From positions 3,870,001 to 3,934,000 of the forward strand of contig NZ_AP018664.1 of NCBI RefSeq assembly GCF_003967075.1: a stretch of DNA of 64,000 bases, read 5' to 3'. The translations under genes and the position numbers were made by a program. The notes below the pieces were generated by a model. The model was given only the letters and a program-made list of their open reading frames with translations, was not told the DNA's origin and did no database searches. Source of the stretch: Sphingobium amiense (GTDB taxonomy: Bacteria > Pseudomonadota > Alphaproteobacteria > Sphingomonadales > Sphingomonadaceae). Position 1 is the stretch's first letter. Every line of letters starts with the position of its first letter. Of the stretch, positions 7,715-17,745 are shown in pieces.

Positions 7715-9499
7715 ATGCACGCCTATCGCACCCACACCTGCGGCGCCCTGACGAAGGCGGAAGTCGGGAACGAGGTTCGCGTGTCGGGCTGGGTGCACCG
7801 CAAGCGCGACCATGGCGGCGTGCTCTTCGTCGATCTGCGCGACCATTATGGCATCACCCAGATCGTCGCGAAGGCGGACAGCGATCCGCTGACGATCCTC
7901 GAAACCCTGCGCCTTGAATCGGTCGTCACGATCGAGGGCAAGGTGGTCGCGCGCACGGCCGAAGCGATCAACTCCAGGATGGCGACCGGCGAGATCGAGA
8001 TCGTGGCCGATTGCGTGACGGTGCTTTCGACCTCAGCCGAACTGCCCCTGCCGGTGGCGGGCGAGCAGGACTATCCCGAAGATATCCGCCTGCGCTACCG
8101 CTTCCTGGACCTGCGGCGCGAGACGCTACACGCCAATATCGTCAAGCGCACCCAGGTCATTCGCGACATGCGCCGCCGGATGGAGGATGCGGGCTTCACC
8201 GAATATTCGACGCCGATCCTGACCGCCTCCAGCCCGGAAGGCGCGCGCGACTTTCTGGTGCCGAGCCGCATCCATGCCGGCAAATTCTACGCCCTGCCGC
8301 AGGCGCCGCAGCAATATAAGCAGTTGCTGATGGTTGCGGGCTTCGACCGTTATTTCCAGATCGCCCCCTGCTTCCGCGACGAAGACCCGCGCGCCGATCG
8401 GCTGCCCGGCGAATTCTACCAGCTCGACCTGGAAATGAGCTTCGTGACGCAGGAAGACGTCTGGAACACGATGGAGCCGGTGATCGCCCAGGTGTTCGAG
8501 GCGTTCGCCGACGGCAAGCCCGTGACCCCGGCGGGCAGCTTCCCGCGCATCCCCCACGCCGAAGCGATGCTGAAATATGGCAGCGACAAGCCCGACCTGC
8601 GCAACCCGATCCTCATTCAGGACGTGACCGAACATTTCCATGGGAGCGGCTTCGGCATCTTCGCGTCGCTCGTCGAAAGCGGCAGCGTCATCCGTGCGAT
8701 CCCCGCACCGGGCGCGGGCGCGGGCAGCCGGAAATTCTTCGACGACATGAACGTCTGGGCGCGGGGCGAGGGCTATTCGGGCCTTGGCTATATCAACATC
8801 AAGGATGGCGTGCCCGGCGGCCCCATCGCCAAGAACCATGGCGAGGAAGCGACGGCGAAGCTTATCGCGGCGCTCGGCCTTGGTCCCAATGACGGCGTGT
8901 TCTTCGCGGCGGGCAAGGAATCGCAGGCGGCAAAGCTCGCCGGTCTCGCCCGCATCCGCGTGGGCGAGCAGCTCGACCTCATCGACAGGGACCGGTTCGA
9001 CCTTTGCTGGATCGTCGACTTCCCCTTCTACGAATATGACGAGGACGAGAAGAAGCTCGACTTCGCGCACAACCCCTTCTCGATGCCGCAGGGCGGGCTG
9101 GAGGCGCTCAACACGCAAGACCCGCTGACGCTGAAAGCCTATCAATATGACATGGTCTGCAACGGCTATGAGATCGCGTCGGGTTCGATCCGCAACCAGT
9201 CGCCCGAGGCGATGGTCAAGGCGTTCGAGCTGGTGGGCCTGTCGCAGTCCGATGTCGAGGAGCGTTTCGGCGGCCTCTACCGCGCCTTCCAATATGGCGC
9301 GCCGCCCCACGGTGGCATGGCCGCGGGCGTGGACCGCATCGTGATGCTGCTGTGCGGCGCGCAGAATCTGCGCGAGATCACCCTCTTCCCGATGAACCAG
9401 CGCGCCGAAGACCTGCTGATGGGCGCGCCGTCACAGGCGGAACTGAAGCAGTTGCGCGAACTCCATATCCGCGTCGTGGAGCCGCAGGCGAAGGCGTGA
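7715..9499 (+). CDS. aspS: Aspartyl-tRNA synthetase
   Basis: This class IIb synthetase charges tRNA-Asp (possibly also tRNA-Asn in alphaproteobacteria). The 594-residue product begins [12 protein letters not shown], with the N-terminal OB-fold carrying [21 protein letters not shown]. Class II motif 2 is seen as [22 protein letters not shown], the bacterial GAD insertion lies around residues 290-420, and motif 3 is [13 protein letters not shown] near the C-terminus. Length and order are standard for bacterial AspRS. Confidence 0.97.
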   Translation: MHAYRTHTCGALTKAEVGNEVRVSGWVHRKRDHGGVLFVDLRDHYGITQIVAKADSDPLTILETLRLESVVTIEGKVVARTAEAINSRMATGEIEIVADCVTVLSTSAELPLPVAGEQDYPEDIRLRYRFLDLRRETLHANIVKRTQVIRDMRRRMEDAGFTEYSTPILTASSPEGARDFLVPSRIHAGKFYALPQAPQQYKQLLMVAGFDRYFQIAPCFRDEDPRADRLPGEFYQLDLEMSFVTQEDVWNTMEPVIAQVFEAFADGKPVTPAGSFPRIPHAEAMLKYGSDKPDLRNPILIQDVTEHFHGSGFGIFASLVESGSVIRAIPAPGAGAGSRKFFDDMNVWARGEGYSGLGYINIKDGVPGGPIAKNHGEEATAKLIAALGLGPNDGVFFAAGKESQAAKLAGLARIRVGEQLDLIDRDRFDLCWIVDFPFYEYDEDEKKLDFAHNPFSMPQGGLEALNTQDPLTLKAYQYDMVCNGYEIASGSIRNQSPEAMVKAFELVGLSQSDVEERFGGLYRAFQYGAPPHGGMAAGVDRIVMLLCGAQNLREITLFPMNQRAEDLLMGAPSQAELKQLRELHIRVVEPQAKA

Positions 9500-9563
9500 G
9501 TTTTTCCCTTTACGCCGTGCGGGCCACAGGTCCAGCATGGCGCATGAGGGAAAGGACGCGCCC

Positions 9564-10352
9564 ATGACCATCGACCTTGCCGATTACGAGACCGGCGCGA
9601 AATACAGGGGCGACTATGACGCCGATCTCGCCGCGCTTCAGCAGCGGCTGGCGAAGATTCAGGTCGCGCACATCCTCCACGACCGGCGCAGCGTCATCCT
9701 GCTGGAGGGCTGGGACGCGGCGGGCAAGGGCGGCATCATCAAGCGGATGACTGCCGACTGGGACCCGCGCTATTATCAGGTCCATCCCATCGCCGCGCCG
9801 AGCGAGATCGAGCGCGACCATCATTTCCTCTGGCGCTTCTGGACGCGCCTGCCCGCCGGGCGCAACATCGCGATTTTCGACCGGAGCTGGTATGGCCGCG
9901 TGCTGGTGGAACGGGTCGAGGGCTTCTGTCCGAAAAAGGACTGGAAGCGCGCCTATGACGAAATCAACGCGTTCGAGGCGCAGCAGATCGACGCGGGCAC
10001 CAACCTCATCAAGCTCTTCGTCCACATCACACAGGAAACGCAGGACGAACAGCTCGCCCAGCGGCTCGACACGCCGTGGAAGCGGTGGAAGACGGGCGCG
10101 GACGATTACCGCAACCGCGCCCGCCGCGCCGACTATCTCGACGCGATGCACGCCATGTTCAAAAAGACCGACAGCAAGCGCGCGCCATGGGACGTGATCG
10201 ACAACAACCATCGCAAGGCCGGGCGCATCGCCGCGTTGAAGACGGTCGCCGACCGGCTGGAAGCGCTGGTGCCGATGGATTTCCCCGCCGCCGATCCGGC
10301 GGTCGTCGAGCTTGCGCATAAAGCCTTCGGCTATCGCCCCGGAAAAAGCTGA
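9564..10352 (+). CDS. ppk2: Polyphosphate kinase 2 family protein
   Basis: PPK2 enzymes transfer phosphate between polyphosphate and nucleoside mono- or diphosphates in the cytoplasm. In this 262-residue single-domain protein the Walker A-like GWDAAGKGG lies at residues 49-57, the lid-region motif DRSWYGR at about 106-112, and VIDNNHRKAGR near the C-terminus. The ATG at 9564 has AAAGGA 8 bases upstream; an ATG at 9537 would add nine residues. The PPK2 subclass (AMP versus ADP) cannot be decided by eye. Confidence 0.92.
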   Translation: MTIDLADYETGAKYRGDYDADLAALQQRLAKIQVAHILHDRRSVILLEGWDAAGKGGIIKRMTADWDPRYYQVHPIAAPSEIERDHHFLWRFWTRLPAGRNIAIFDRSWYGRVLVERVEGFCPKKDWKRAYDEINAFEAQQIDAGTNLIKLFVHITQETQDEQLAQRLDTPWKRWKTGADDYRNRARRADYLDAMHAMFKKTDSKRAPWDVIDNNHRKAGRIAALKTVADRLEALVPMDFPAADPAVVELAHKAFGYRPGKS

Positions 10353-10435
10353 AACCCGCGGAAAATGTGGGTTTGTCACGGAACTGTCATCAAATCCTAA
10401 CGCCTCGTTTACCATTGTCCCGCTAGGCAGGCGGC

Positions 10436-11752
10436 ATGTTCCCTGCCGCCCGCATCGCTCCGCCCGACGGTCCCCTCATCGCTGCCCTGCATCGGGGCAG
10501 CGCGTCTTCCGTCGTGCGCCTTGGCCAGCCGCTCAGCGAAGCGGTCGACCGGTTCCAGCAGGATTCGGCGCTCCGCCTCCTGCCCGTGCTCGACAGCCAC
10601 GGACGCCCGGCCGGCGCGATCTACGAGCGCGACATGCGCCGTATCCTGTTCAATCCCTTCGGCCACGCCCTTCTGCGCAACCCCAGTTTCGGCGGGCGGC
10701 TCGACGACCATGTGAAGCCCTGCCCGACGGTCGAGCGGACCGACAGCGTGGAAGCGCTGGTCGACCTGTTCGCGGCGCAGGGGGCGGGGTGCGAAGGGCT
10801 GATCGTGACCGACGCGGGCCGCTATACCGGGGTGCTGGGCAGCGCGCTGCTGCTGCGCCTCTCCGCCGAGCGCGACGCGCGGGTCGCGCTGGCGCGCGCC
10901 GACCGGGCCGAGCGCATCACGCGTGAAAGCGCGGCCTTCCGGCAGGATATCGCCGCGATGATCACCGGCATGGCGGCGATGGCCGACCAGTTGTCCGCGC
11001 TCGCGACGCAGGCCGCATCCCACGCCAGCGCCGACAGCGCCGACAGCGCCGCCATGGCCGTGGCCGCGGCGCAGACGGCGGAGCGGCTTGCCGAACTCGC
11101 GGCGGGCGGCGCGGATCTCGCCCAGCTTTTCGCGGCGATGGAGGGTGAAGCGCAGGATGCTGGCACCGCCATCGCAGAAGCCGCCGCGCGCAGCCGCTCA
11201 GGCCTTGCCCGCAGCGAAGCCCTGCAGGCCGAAGCCGATCAGGTGGGCGAAGTCGTCGCCCTCATCGACAGCATCGCCCGCGCGACCAGCATGCTGGCGC
11301 TCAACGCAGGGATCGAGGCGGCGCGCGCGGGTGAGGCGGGACAGGGCTTCGCCGTCGTCGCGCGCGAAGTGCAGGCGCTCGCCCAGCAGACGCGCGGCGC
11401 GGCGGCCTCCATCGGCGGGCGGATCGACCATATGCGCGCCGCCATCGCCGACGTGGCGGAGGGGCAGGCGCATATGAACGCGACGATGACGCGCGCCGAC
11501 CGGCTGTCCGCCGCCGTGTTCGAAGCGGTGCGCCAGCAAAGCGCCTTCAGCCGCGCCATCGCCGACAGCGTGGCGGAGGCCGGGTCCGCCAGCACCCACA
11601 TCCGCGCGGGCGCACGGCAGATCAGCGACACCGCACAGCTCCGCATCGCCACGGCGCGCGACATGCGCGACGTCGCCGGGCGGCTTGCAGGCGAGGCGCA
11701 TCAGCTCGAACGGCGGGCAGGCGGCTTCATCGCGGCGATGGGCGCGGCCTGA
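10436..11752 (+). CDS. Soluble CBS-domain methyl-accepting chemotaxis-like protein
   Basis: This 438-residue protein has no membrane segment. Residues about 20-165 look like a CBS pair ([26 protein letters not shown]... [37 protein letters not shown]). The rest is a long Ala-rich coiled coil with the MCP hairpin tip ([33 protein letters not shown]), which contacts CheA/CheW. The likely role is a cytoplasmic sensor, perhaps of adenine nucleotides bound by CBS domains, feeding a Che-type kinase. No che genes lie nearby, so its partner is elsewhere. Confidence 0.85.
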   Translation: MFPAARIAPPDGPLIAALHRGSASSVVRLGQPLSEAVDRFQQDSALRLLPVLDSHGRPAGAIYERDMRRILFNPFGHALLRNPSFGGRLDDHVKPCPTVERTDSVEALVDLFAAQGAGCEGLIVTDAGRYTGVLGSALLLRLSAERDARVALARADRAERITRESAAFRQDIAAMITGMAAMADQLSALATQAASHASADSADSAAMAVAAAQTAERLAELAAGGADLAQLFAAMEGEAQDAGTAIAEAAARSRSGLARSEALQAEADQVGEVVALIDSIARATSMLALNAGIEAARAGEAGQGFAVVAREVQALAQQTRGAAASIGGRIDHMRAAIADVAEGQAHMNATMTRADRLSAAVFEAVRQQSAFSRAIADSVAEAGSASTHIRAGARQISDTAQLRIATARDMRDVAGRLAGEAHQLERRAGGFIAAMGAA

Positions 11753-11830
11753 CATCCCGGCGCGCGATTCTCCGCTGGCGTCCCGCCGCAACCGCGCTAG
11801 TCTGATCCTCCATAAGAAGGAGAGGACGCC

Positions 11831-12016
11831 ATGCTCGTGATGTTCGTCGGCACCGACCGGACGCAAACCGCGATCAATCCCGCTCAGGTCACCTTCGTCA
11901 CGCAGGTGAGCGACGGCACCCGCATCCGCTTCGGCGAAGGGCGCAGCGTCACCGTGACCGAACCGATCGACGCTGTGCTCGACAGCCTGAACCGCGCGCT
12001 ACGCCCGCACGAATAG
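11831..12016 (+). CDS. Small conserved hypothetical protein (FlbD-like shape)
   Basis: This 61-residue protein is preceded by an excellent ribosome binding site (AAGGAGAGG before ATG 11831). Its pattern INPAQVTFVTQVSDGTRIRFGEGRSVTVTEPIDAVLDSL resembles the small beta-rich FlbD/YabP-like fold (a residue list, then a hydrophobic strand pair, then a helix). No function can be assigned. It lies between the CBS-MCP gene and a convergent beta-lactamase gene whose stop is 2 bp away. Confidence 0.7.
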   Translation: MLVMFVGTDRTQTAINPAQVTFVTQVSDGTRIRFGEGRSVTVTEPIDAVLDSLNRALRPHE

Positions 12017-12017
12017 G

Positions 12018-12902
12018 TTATTCGGCAAGCTTGCGAGCAAGCGCCGCCTCCGCTCGCTCGGCATAGGCGAGGCACGGCGTAGGATAGGCGAAGGGGTTGG
12101 GCGCGCGCCGTGCCGACAATTGTCTGCGCCGTTCCGCATCGCCTTCAAGCGGGTGGGACGCGATGACGATGTCGCAGCGCTGCGCCTTCATCGTCGCGAT
12201 GCTGGAACGGAAAGCCTCGACGAAGCGGCGATGCGCCGGGTCCGCGAAGCGCCACCCGTCCGCTGCCGCCGGATTGAGGCTGGCGGCGAAGAGCATCGTC
12301 TTGCACGCCTTCCCCTCGCAACTCCTCCAGCGCCAGCTCATGCTGCCCAGCGTATGACCGGGGGTGGCGATTGCCGTGACTGCGACATCCCCCAGCCGGA
12401 TCACCTCGCCGTCGCGCGCCGTGCGCACGCGGGCGACACCGGGGAAGTGCTCCAGCCAGGCCGCCTGGGGATCGTCCGGATCGCCTCCGCCTTGTCGCAG
12501 CACTGCGGCGCCCGCCGCGCTGGCGATCACTCTCGCGCCACTGTCCCGCGCCAGCGCCGCGATGCCGCCGGCATGGTCGAAATGCGGCTCGGTGCTGAGG
12601 ATCAGCTTGATGTCGCGGACGGAAAAACCAAGGCGACGGATATTCGCCTCCACATCCGCGACCGCCTGAGGCACGGCGCCGTCGATCAGGATCAGGCCGG
12701 CGCTGGTGCGGATCAGCGCGACATTAAGCCCGCCGAAGCCGACCAGATAGCTGTTGCCGTAAAGCCGCACCGGCGTCTGCGGCGCGAGCCAGCGTTTTGA
12801 ACTTTCCGGCGCGATGGGACGGGTGAGCGGATCATCCGCCTTTCCCGCCCCGGTCGCCATCATCCCTGCCAGGCCTATGGCCAGCGCCGTCACCAGTCGC
12901 AT
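12018..12902 (-). CDS. Subclass B3 metallo-beta-lactamase, Glu116 (B3-E) type
   Basis: This periplasmic zinc hydrolase-like protein has 294 residues and a signal peptide ending near residue 22. The active-site block reads ILSTEPHFDHAGG: Glu105 (precursor numbering) occupies the first zinc-ligand position that is usually His (His116 in standard numbering), while His107, Asp109, His110, His183 (TPGHTLGS) and His250 (IASHPLEGD) are kept. ASLNP matches the Ser221 region of B3 enzymes, and four cysteines follow. B3 variants with Glu at this place are known from Sphingobium (SIE-1). Activity on beta-lactams is inferred; another hydrolase role remains possible. Confidence 0.88.
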   Translation of the reverse strand: MRLVTALAIGLAGMMATGAGKADDPLTRPIAPESSKRWLAPQTPVRLYGNSYLVGFGGLNVALIRTSAGLILIDGAVPQAVADVEANIRRLGFSVRDIKLILSTEPHFDHAGGIAALARDSGARVIASAAGAAVLRQGGGDPDDPQAAWLEHFPGVARVRTARDGEVIRLGDVAVTAIATPGHTLGSMSWRWRSCEGKACKTMLFAASLNPAAADGWRFADPAHRRFVEAFRSSIATMKAQRCDIVIASHPLEGDAERRRQLSARRAPNPFAYPTPCLAYAERAEAALARKLAE

Positions 12903-13010
12903 CCGCTCGCCTTTCCTTTAAGTCCAGCGCAACGATGGCGGTATCACGGCTTCCGCGCAAATCACGATTTCCGTGCGAAGCCATGATATTGGCCGGCAGT
13001 GATCGCCGAT

Positions 13011-13496
13011 TCAGGCCGGATAGGCGATCGCCATCACCTCATATTCCTTTTCCCCGGCGGGCAGGCGGACGCGGCGCAGGTCGCCGACCGCCGCGCCTCG
13101 CAGGGCGCGCGCCATCGGCGATGCCCAGCCGATGCGGCCCGCGTCCACATCCGTCTCGTCGTTGCCGACCAGCGTGACGGTGCGGCGGTTGTCATCCTCG
13201 TCCGCGATGGTGACGGTCGCGCCGAAATAGACGCGGCTCCTGTTGGGCTGCTGGCGCGGATCGACGACCTTGGCGTCCTTCATCTTCTTCGACAGGCGCT
13301 TCAACTGCCCGTCGATCTCGCGCATCCGCTTGCGCCCGTAGAGATAGTCGCCATTCTCGCTGCGGTCGCCATTGCCCGCGGCCCAGCTCACCACCTCGAC
13401 GATCTTTGGACGCTCGACGCCCAGCAGATGATCATATTCGGCGCGCAGCTTCGCAAAGCCTTCAGGCGTGATGTAATTGGGGTAGGGGACGGTCAT
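13011..13496 (-). CDS. greB: Transcription elongation factor GreB
   Basis: GreB rescues backtracked RNA polymerase by stimulating transcript cleavage. The 161-residue product shows the coiled-coil tip typical of GreB, with the acidic pair in GNGDRSENGDYLYGRKRMREID, followed by the C-terminal FKBP-like domain (VYFGATVTIADEDD... GWASPMARALRGAAVGD). The SENGDYLYGRKR stretch favours GreB over GreA. It is transcribed toward the beta-lactamase gene, with 108 bp between them. Confidence 0.93.
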   Translation of the reverse strand: MTVPYPNYITPEGFAKLRAEYDHLLGVERPKIVEVVSWAAGNGDRSENGDYLYGRKRMREIDGQLKRLSKKMKDAKVVDPRQQPNRSRVYFGATVTIADEDDNRRTVTLVGNDETDVDAGRIGWASPMARALRGAAVGDLRRVRLPAGEKEYEVMAIAYPA

Positions 13497-13527
13497 CGCC
13501 GCGCTTTAATCCGAACGCCTCCGCCCG

Positions 13528-15627
13528 TCACCCCGGAGTCGATTTGCCCAGATAGCGGCTGAGCACGGCAGTCGTGCCCCGGAACTTCGCCCGCTCCGGG
13601 TTCATCGCTTCATAGACGACCGCGTTCTCCAGCACCCGCTGGACATAGTTGCGCGTCTCGAAGAGCGGGATATTCTCGATCCAGCGCAGCATGTCCGCGC
13701 CCGCCAGACGCGGGTCGCCATTGGCGGCGATCCACTTGTTCACATTGCCCGGTCCGGCATTATAGGCCGCCACCGCCAGCGGGTAGCTGCCGCCATAATA
13801 GTCGAGCATCCGCTGGAAATAGGCGGACCCCAGCATGATGTTGTAGCCCGGTTCGTTGAGCGACGCAGGGTTGTAGCTCATGCCTAGCTTCCCCGCCTGC
13901 TCGCGCGCGGTGCCGGGCATCAACTGCATCAGGCCGCGCGCGCCGGCATGGCTGACGATCTGCTTGTCGAACTGGCTTTCCTGTCGCGCGATGGCATGGA
14001 CCATGGTCCAGTTATATTGCGCTTCGGACGGCACAGGCACGCGCGGGAAGGCGCTGGTGCCATAGCCGGTAAGGCCGCTGGATACGGCGCGTCGGCCCAC
14101 CATCACGCCCATGTCGGGTCGACCGAGGCTCTCCGCCAGTTCGACCGCGAGGCTGTGGTCGGCGTCGCTGTCGGCATTGTTGGCGATGGCGCGGGCGAAC
14201 TTGCTCTGATCCTCCCAGTAACCCATCTGCCCCAGCGCCCGCGCCGCGCGCACGACCGACCGGCCCTCGAACGCCGCGCGCTCGGCGGCGGAGATGGGCG
14301 CGGCGCGCTCGACGGTGGAGGGCGGCGGGATCGGGCGGCCCAGCCGTTCGAGCGCCAGTTGGCCGTAGAACTGGTCAGGATAGACGCTCGCCTGCGTGAA
14401 ATAGCTGTTGGCGCTTGCCGCATCGCCCGCCAGCAGAGCGGCGCGCCCCGCCCAATAATAGCCCTTGGACCGCGTCTGCGGCGACTTGGCCGCACTGGCG
14501 TAGGCGCGGAACATCGTCACCGCGTCGGCGGGGCGGTTGAGATTGTAGAAGGCCGTGCTCCCCGCCAGCCAGGCAAGGCTGGTATAATCGTCGCGCACGC
14601 CGATGGGCTGGCTGGACAGGTCGGTGCCCGGCGGCACCGCATCGTCGATCCGGCTGGCGATGGCGTAGGCGAAGCTCCACTGCGCATCGTTGGCCGACGC
14701 CCGCGCCTGCCCCAGCAGCACTTCGTAGAATTTCTCGGCATTGGCGGGGCGGTATGTCGCCGCCGGGCGGTTGGCGAGATATTGCCGCGCCCCGATCCAG
14801 TTGCCGGTATCGCGCAGCCACAGCGCCTTGTCGGCGGCATAGCCTGCGTCGACCGCGCCCGCCGCGTCCGCCGCCTGCATCAGCGCTGCGGCCTCGGGCG
14901 CCTTGCGGCGGAAGGCGATCCGCGCCTGAAACACGGGCTGCCGCGCGGGGCTGACATAGGCAATCATGCGCATCGCGCCCGCCATGTCATTGGCCCACAG
15001 CAGCGCGTCGGCGCGCTGCTCGTGATCCGCGACCGTAAGGCCGCTCCCGAATAGCGAGAGCAGCCGCGCCTCGTCCGCCGGAGACAGCGACCCGCCGATC
15101 CACGCGCTGCGCGCCGCGACCCGCGCCTCGCCCATCCGCCCCATCTGCATCAGCGCGACGGCGTTGCGCGCATGGCCCGTCGCCGTGCGCGCGGGATAGC
15201 GGGCGAAGAAGGCGACGACCTGCGCCGGATCGAAACTGTCGGGATTGATCCCCGTTTCGGCCAGCTGCCGCATCCGGTCCTCCCCCGGCCAGCCGGGATT
15301 GGCGATCAGGAAGCTCGAATAGGTGGAAAAGCCCAGGCCATCGCTCTGCTGGAGCGCGCGCCATGTGTTGATGGTGCCGACGATCCCGGCGTCCTGCGCC
15401 ATGCCCACGCGGCTCTGCGCCTGCTGCCAGGGGGAAGGGCCGCTGTCCTGCGCCGGAAGCGGCTGGACCGTCGCGCCGCCGGGGGAGCCATATCCGGGCG
15501 GAACCGGCTGCACCGTCTCGGTCTGCGCGCCAGCGCCTGCGGTCATCAGCAACAGGGCGATAATCGGCATCCGGATGAGGTAACTTTCGACATGGGATGA
15601 GGCGCGCATGCTGGACATTATCCCCAT
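13528..15627 (-). CDS. Soluble lytic murein transglycosylase (Slt family)
   Basis: This periplasmic enzyme cleaves peptidoglycan glycan strands to anhydromuropeptides. It is a 699-residue protein with an N-terminal signal (LIRMPIIALLLMTAGAGAQ), a long alpha-superhelical U domain, and the C-terminal SLT domain. ARQESQFDKQIVSHAGARGLMQLMPGT contains the catalytic Glu, and PLAVAAYNAGPGNVNKWI is the second conserved block. The ATG at 15627 has AAGGA five bases upstream; ATG 15609 or 15570 are alternatives. Length and order fit Slt rather than MltC/E. Confidence 0.9.
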   Translation of the reverse strand: MGIMSSMRASSHVESYLIRMPIIALLLMTAGAGAQTETVQPVPPGYGSPGGATVQPLPAQDSGPSPWQQAQSRVGMAQDAGIVGTINTWRALQQSDGLGFSTYSSFLIANPGWPGEDRMRQLAETGINPDSFDPAQVVAFFARYPARTATGHARNAVALMQMGRMGEARVAARSAWIGGSLSPADEARLLSLFGSGLTVADHEQRADALLWANDMAGAMRMIAYVSPARQPVFQARIAFRRKAPEAAALMQAADAAGAVDAGYAADKALWLRDTGNWIGARQYLANRPAATYRPANAEKFYEVLLGQARASANDAQWSFAYAIASRIDDAVPPGTDLSSQPIGVRDDYTSLAWLAGSTAFYNLNRPADAVTMFRAYASAAKSPQTRSKGYYWAGRAALLAGDAASANSYFTQASVYPDQFYGQLALERLGRPIPPPSTVERAAPISAAERAAFEGRSVVRAARALGQMGYWEDQSKFARAIANNADSDADHSLAVELAESLGRPDMGVMVGRRAVSSGLTGYGTSAFPRVPVPSEAQYNWTMVHAIARQESQFDKQIVSHAGARGLMQLMPGTAREQAGKLGMSYNPASLNEPGYNIMLGSAYFQRMLDYYGGSYPLAVAAYNAGPGNVNKWIAANGDPRLAGADMLRWIENIPLFETRNYVQRVLENAVVYEAMNPERAKFRGTTAVLSRYLGKSTPG

Positions 15628-15717
15628 TGCATCCTTATCAGGCCGTGAACGACGCGCTATAGCGCCTCGAAAGCTCGATCATGCCCTCTCCGCCCGGAGA
15701 ATTGAAGGAGTAAATTG

Positions 15718-16596
15718 ATGTTTTCCGGCTCGATTCCCGCTCTTGTGACCCCGTTTCGCGACGGGCGGGTGGACGAGTCAGCCTTTCGCGCCTTCGTCGA
15801 CTGGCAGATTGCGGAAGGATCGAGCGCGCTGGTGCCCTGCGGCACGACCGGCGAAAGCGCGACGATGACGGTGGAGGAGCATAACCGCGTCATCGCCATC
15901 TGCGTCGATCAGGCGGCCGGGCGCGTGCCCGTGATCGCGGGCTGCGGCTCCAACGACACGCGCATCGCGCTCGAACATATGTTCGCGGCGCAGGCGGCCG
16001 GGGCGGACGGGGCGCTGGTGGTCGCGCCTTATTATAACAAGCCCAATCAGGAGGGCGTCTACCGCCACTTCGCCTTCCTCGCCGAACGCTGCGACCTGCC
16101 CATCATCCTCTACAATGTGCCCAGCCGCACCATCACCGACATCGGCGTGCCGGTGATCCATCGCCTGTCGGAAGAATATCAGTCGGTCGTCGGGATCAAG
16201 GACGCCACCGGGAATCTGGGGCGTGTCACCGCGCAGCGTCTCGCCTGCCGCGCCGACTTCTGCCAGCTTTCGGGGAATGACGAAACGGCGCTGGGCTTCA
16301 ACGCGATGGGCGGAAAGGGATGCATCAGCGTCACCGCCAATGTCGCGCCGCGCCTGTGCGCCGACTTTCAGGCGGCCTGCGCCAGCCACGACTGGGATGG
16401 CGCATTGGCGCTTCAGGATCGTCTCTATCCCCTGCACGATGCCCTGTTCAGCGATTCTTCACCCGGTCCTGTCAAATATGCCCTCACGCGGGTCCGCCCC
16501 GACATGCCGGGCGACGTTCGCCTGCCGATCACCTGGCCTTCGGAATCGAGCCGGGCGGCGGTGGACCGGGCGCTGGAGATTGCGGGACTGGTCTGA
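15718..16596 (+). CDS. dapA: 4-hydroxy-tetrahydrodipicolinate synthase
   Basis: DapA condenses pyruvate and aspartate semialdehyde in lysine and peptidoglycan-precursor synthesis. The 292-residue TIM barrel has CGTTGESATM (substrate loop), APYYNKPNQEGVY with the catalytic Tyr, ILYNVPSRT and VGIKDATGN, whose Lys forms the Schiff base. ATG 15718 follows GGAG with 8-base spacing; the TTG at 15715 is in frame but less likely. smpB follows 42 bp downstream. Confidence 0.96.
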   Translation: MFSGSIPALVTPFRDGRVDESAFRAFVDWQIAEGSSALVPCGTTGESATMTVEEHNRVIAICVDQAAGRVPVIAGCGSNDTRIALEHMFAAQAAGADGALVVAPYYNKPNQEGVYRHFAFLAERCDLPIILYNVPSRTITDIGVPVIHRLSEEYQSVVGIKDATGNLGRVTAQRLACRADFCQLSGNDETALGFNAMGGKGCISVTANVAPRLCADFQAACASHDWDGALALQDRLYPLHDALFSDSSPGPVKYALTRVRPDMPGDVRLPITWPSESSRAAVDRALEIAGLV

Positions 16597-16638
16597 GCGC
16601 CGCGCGCGCTTATATGATGAAATGAGTTGAACCGATAC

Positions 16639-17121
16639 ATGGCCCGCCCCCGTCCCGAAACCTTCGACAAGAAGAAGATCGTCGCCGAAAACCGGCGCGC
16701 GAAGTTCGAATATTTCCTGGAGGACGTGTTCGAAGCCGGGATCGCCCTGCAGGGCACCGAAGTCAAATCGCTGCGCTTTGGCGAGGGCAATATCGCCGAC
16801 AGCTATGCCGAGGTGAAGGGCAGCCAGGTGTGGCTGGTCAACAGCAACATCCCCGAATTCAGCCACGGCAACCGCTTCAACCATGAATCCAAACGCCCTC
16901 GCAAGCTGCTGCTGCACGAGCGCGAGATCGCGCGGATGCACGGCGCGGTCGAACGCAAGGGCATGACGCTGGTGCCGCTGTCGCTCTATTTCAACAGCCG
17001 CGGCAAGGTGAAGGTCGAACTGGCGCTGGCCAAGGGCAAGCAGAACCACGACAAGCGCGAAACGATCAAGGAACGCGACTGGAAACGCGACCAGCAGCGC
17101 ATCATGAAGGCGCACGGTTGA
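16639..17121 (+). CDS. smpB: SsrA-binding protein
   Basis: SmpB binds tmRNA and stalled ribosomes in trans-translation. The 160-residue protein contains the expected OB-fold signature ([38 protein letters not shown]) and the basic tail ([20 protein letters not shown]). It starts at ATG 16639; a TTG at 16627 is in frame but less likely. Its TGA overlaps the ATG of the next gene, implying translational coupling. Confidence 0.96.
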   Translation: MARPRPETFDKKKIVAENRRAKFEYFLEDVFEAGIALQGTEVKSLRFGEGNIADSYAEVKGSQVWLVNSNIPEFSHGNRFNHESKRPRKLLLHEREIARMHGAVERKGMTLVPLSLYFNSRGKVKVELALAKGKQNHDKRETIKERDWKRDQQRIMKAHG

Positions 17122-17708
17122 TGAGCCGCCTGACCCGCTGGTGGCACGCCAATTGCCCGACCCGCGAATCGCTGGAGCAGAGCCGCGTGCTCGCGCCGGT
17201 CGCGCACCGCGTGCTCGAACCCTCGCTCTGGCGCTTCACCCGCCGCTCGGTGCCGCGCGGGGTGGCGCTCGGCCTCTTCGTCGGCATCTTCCTGCTGATC
17301 CCCGGCATCCAGATCGCGGGCGCGGCGCTGCTGGCGCTGCCCTTCCGCGCGAACATCCCGGTCGCGGCCGCCATGACCTTCCTCTCCAATCCCGCGACGA
17401 CGCCGCTCATCCTCATGGCGTCGGTGTGGCTCGGCAACTGGATGCTGGGCCGCAGCGCCGACGCGTCGGGCTTCATGGCACTGGTCGACGGCCATGCCAG
17501 TATCCGCCAGTGGACCGGCTGGCTCCTGTCCGAAGCCGCGCCCGCCATGCTGCTCGGCCTCTTCCTCATCTCGCTGGTGTCGGCGGTGGTCGGCTATGTC
17601 ATCGCCGACTGGTTCTGGCGTCACCGCATGGGCCGCAAATGGCAGGCGCGCAAATTGAGGATTGGCAAGGTCCACCAAAGCAGCGCATTGGGGAAGGCGA
17701 GCGTCTGA
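17121..17708 (+). CDS. DUF2062 domain membrane protein
   Basis: This 195-residue predicted inner-membrane protein has the DUF2062 pattern: a basic N-terminal section, RRSVPRGVALGLFVGIFLLIPGIQIAGAALLAL, then SNPATTPLILMASVWLGNWMLG and a C-terminal helix (LLGLFLISLVSAVVGYVIADWFW). Function in the family is not established. It is coupled to smpB by an ATGA overlap and followed closely by cckA, a conserved neighbourhood in related bacteria as far as I know. Confidence 0.85.
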   Translation: MSRLTRWWHANCPTRESLEQSRVLAPVAHRVLEPSLWRFTRRSVPRGVALGLFVGIFLLIPGIQIAGAALLALPFRANIPVAAAMTFLSNPATTPLILMASVWLGNWMLGRSADASGFMALVDGHASIRQWTGWLLSEAAPAMLLGLFLISLVSAVVGYVIADWFWRHRMGRKWQARKLRIGKVHQSSALGKASV

Positions 17709-17745
17709 GCGCAGGCGCTGTCCGGCTCCGGGTGGTTTGCGGCTT

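Noticed and set aside
10352..10374. Weak hairpin AAACCCGC/GTGGGTTT after the PPK2 gene
   Set aside because: The stem is short, contains a G-T pair and has no T run, so it is not called as a terminator.
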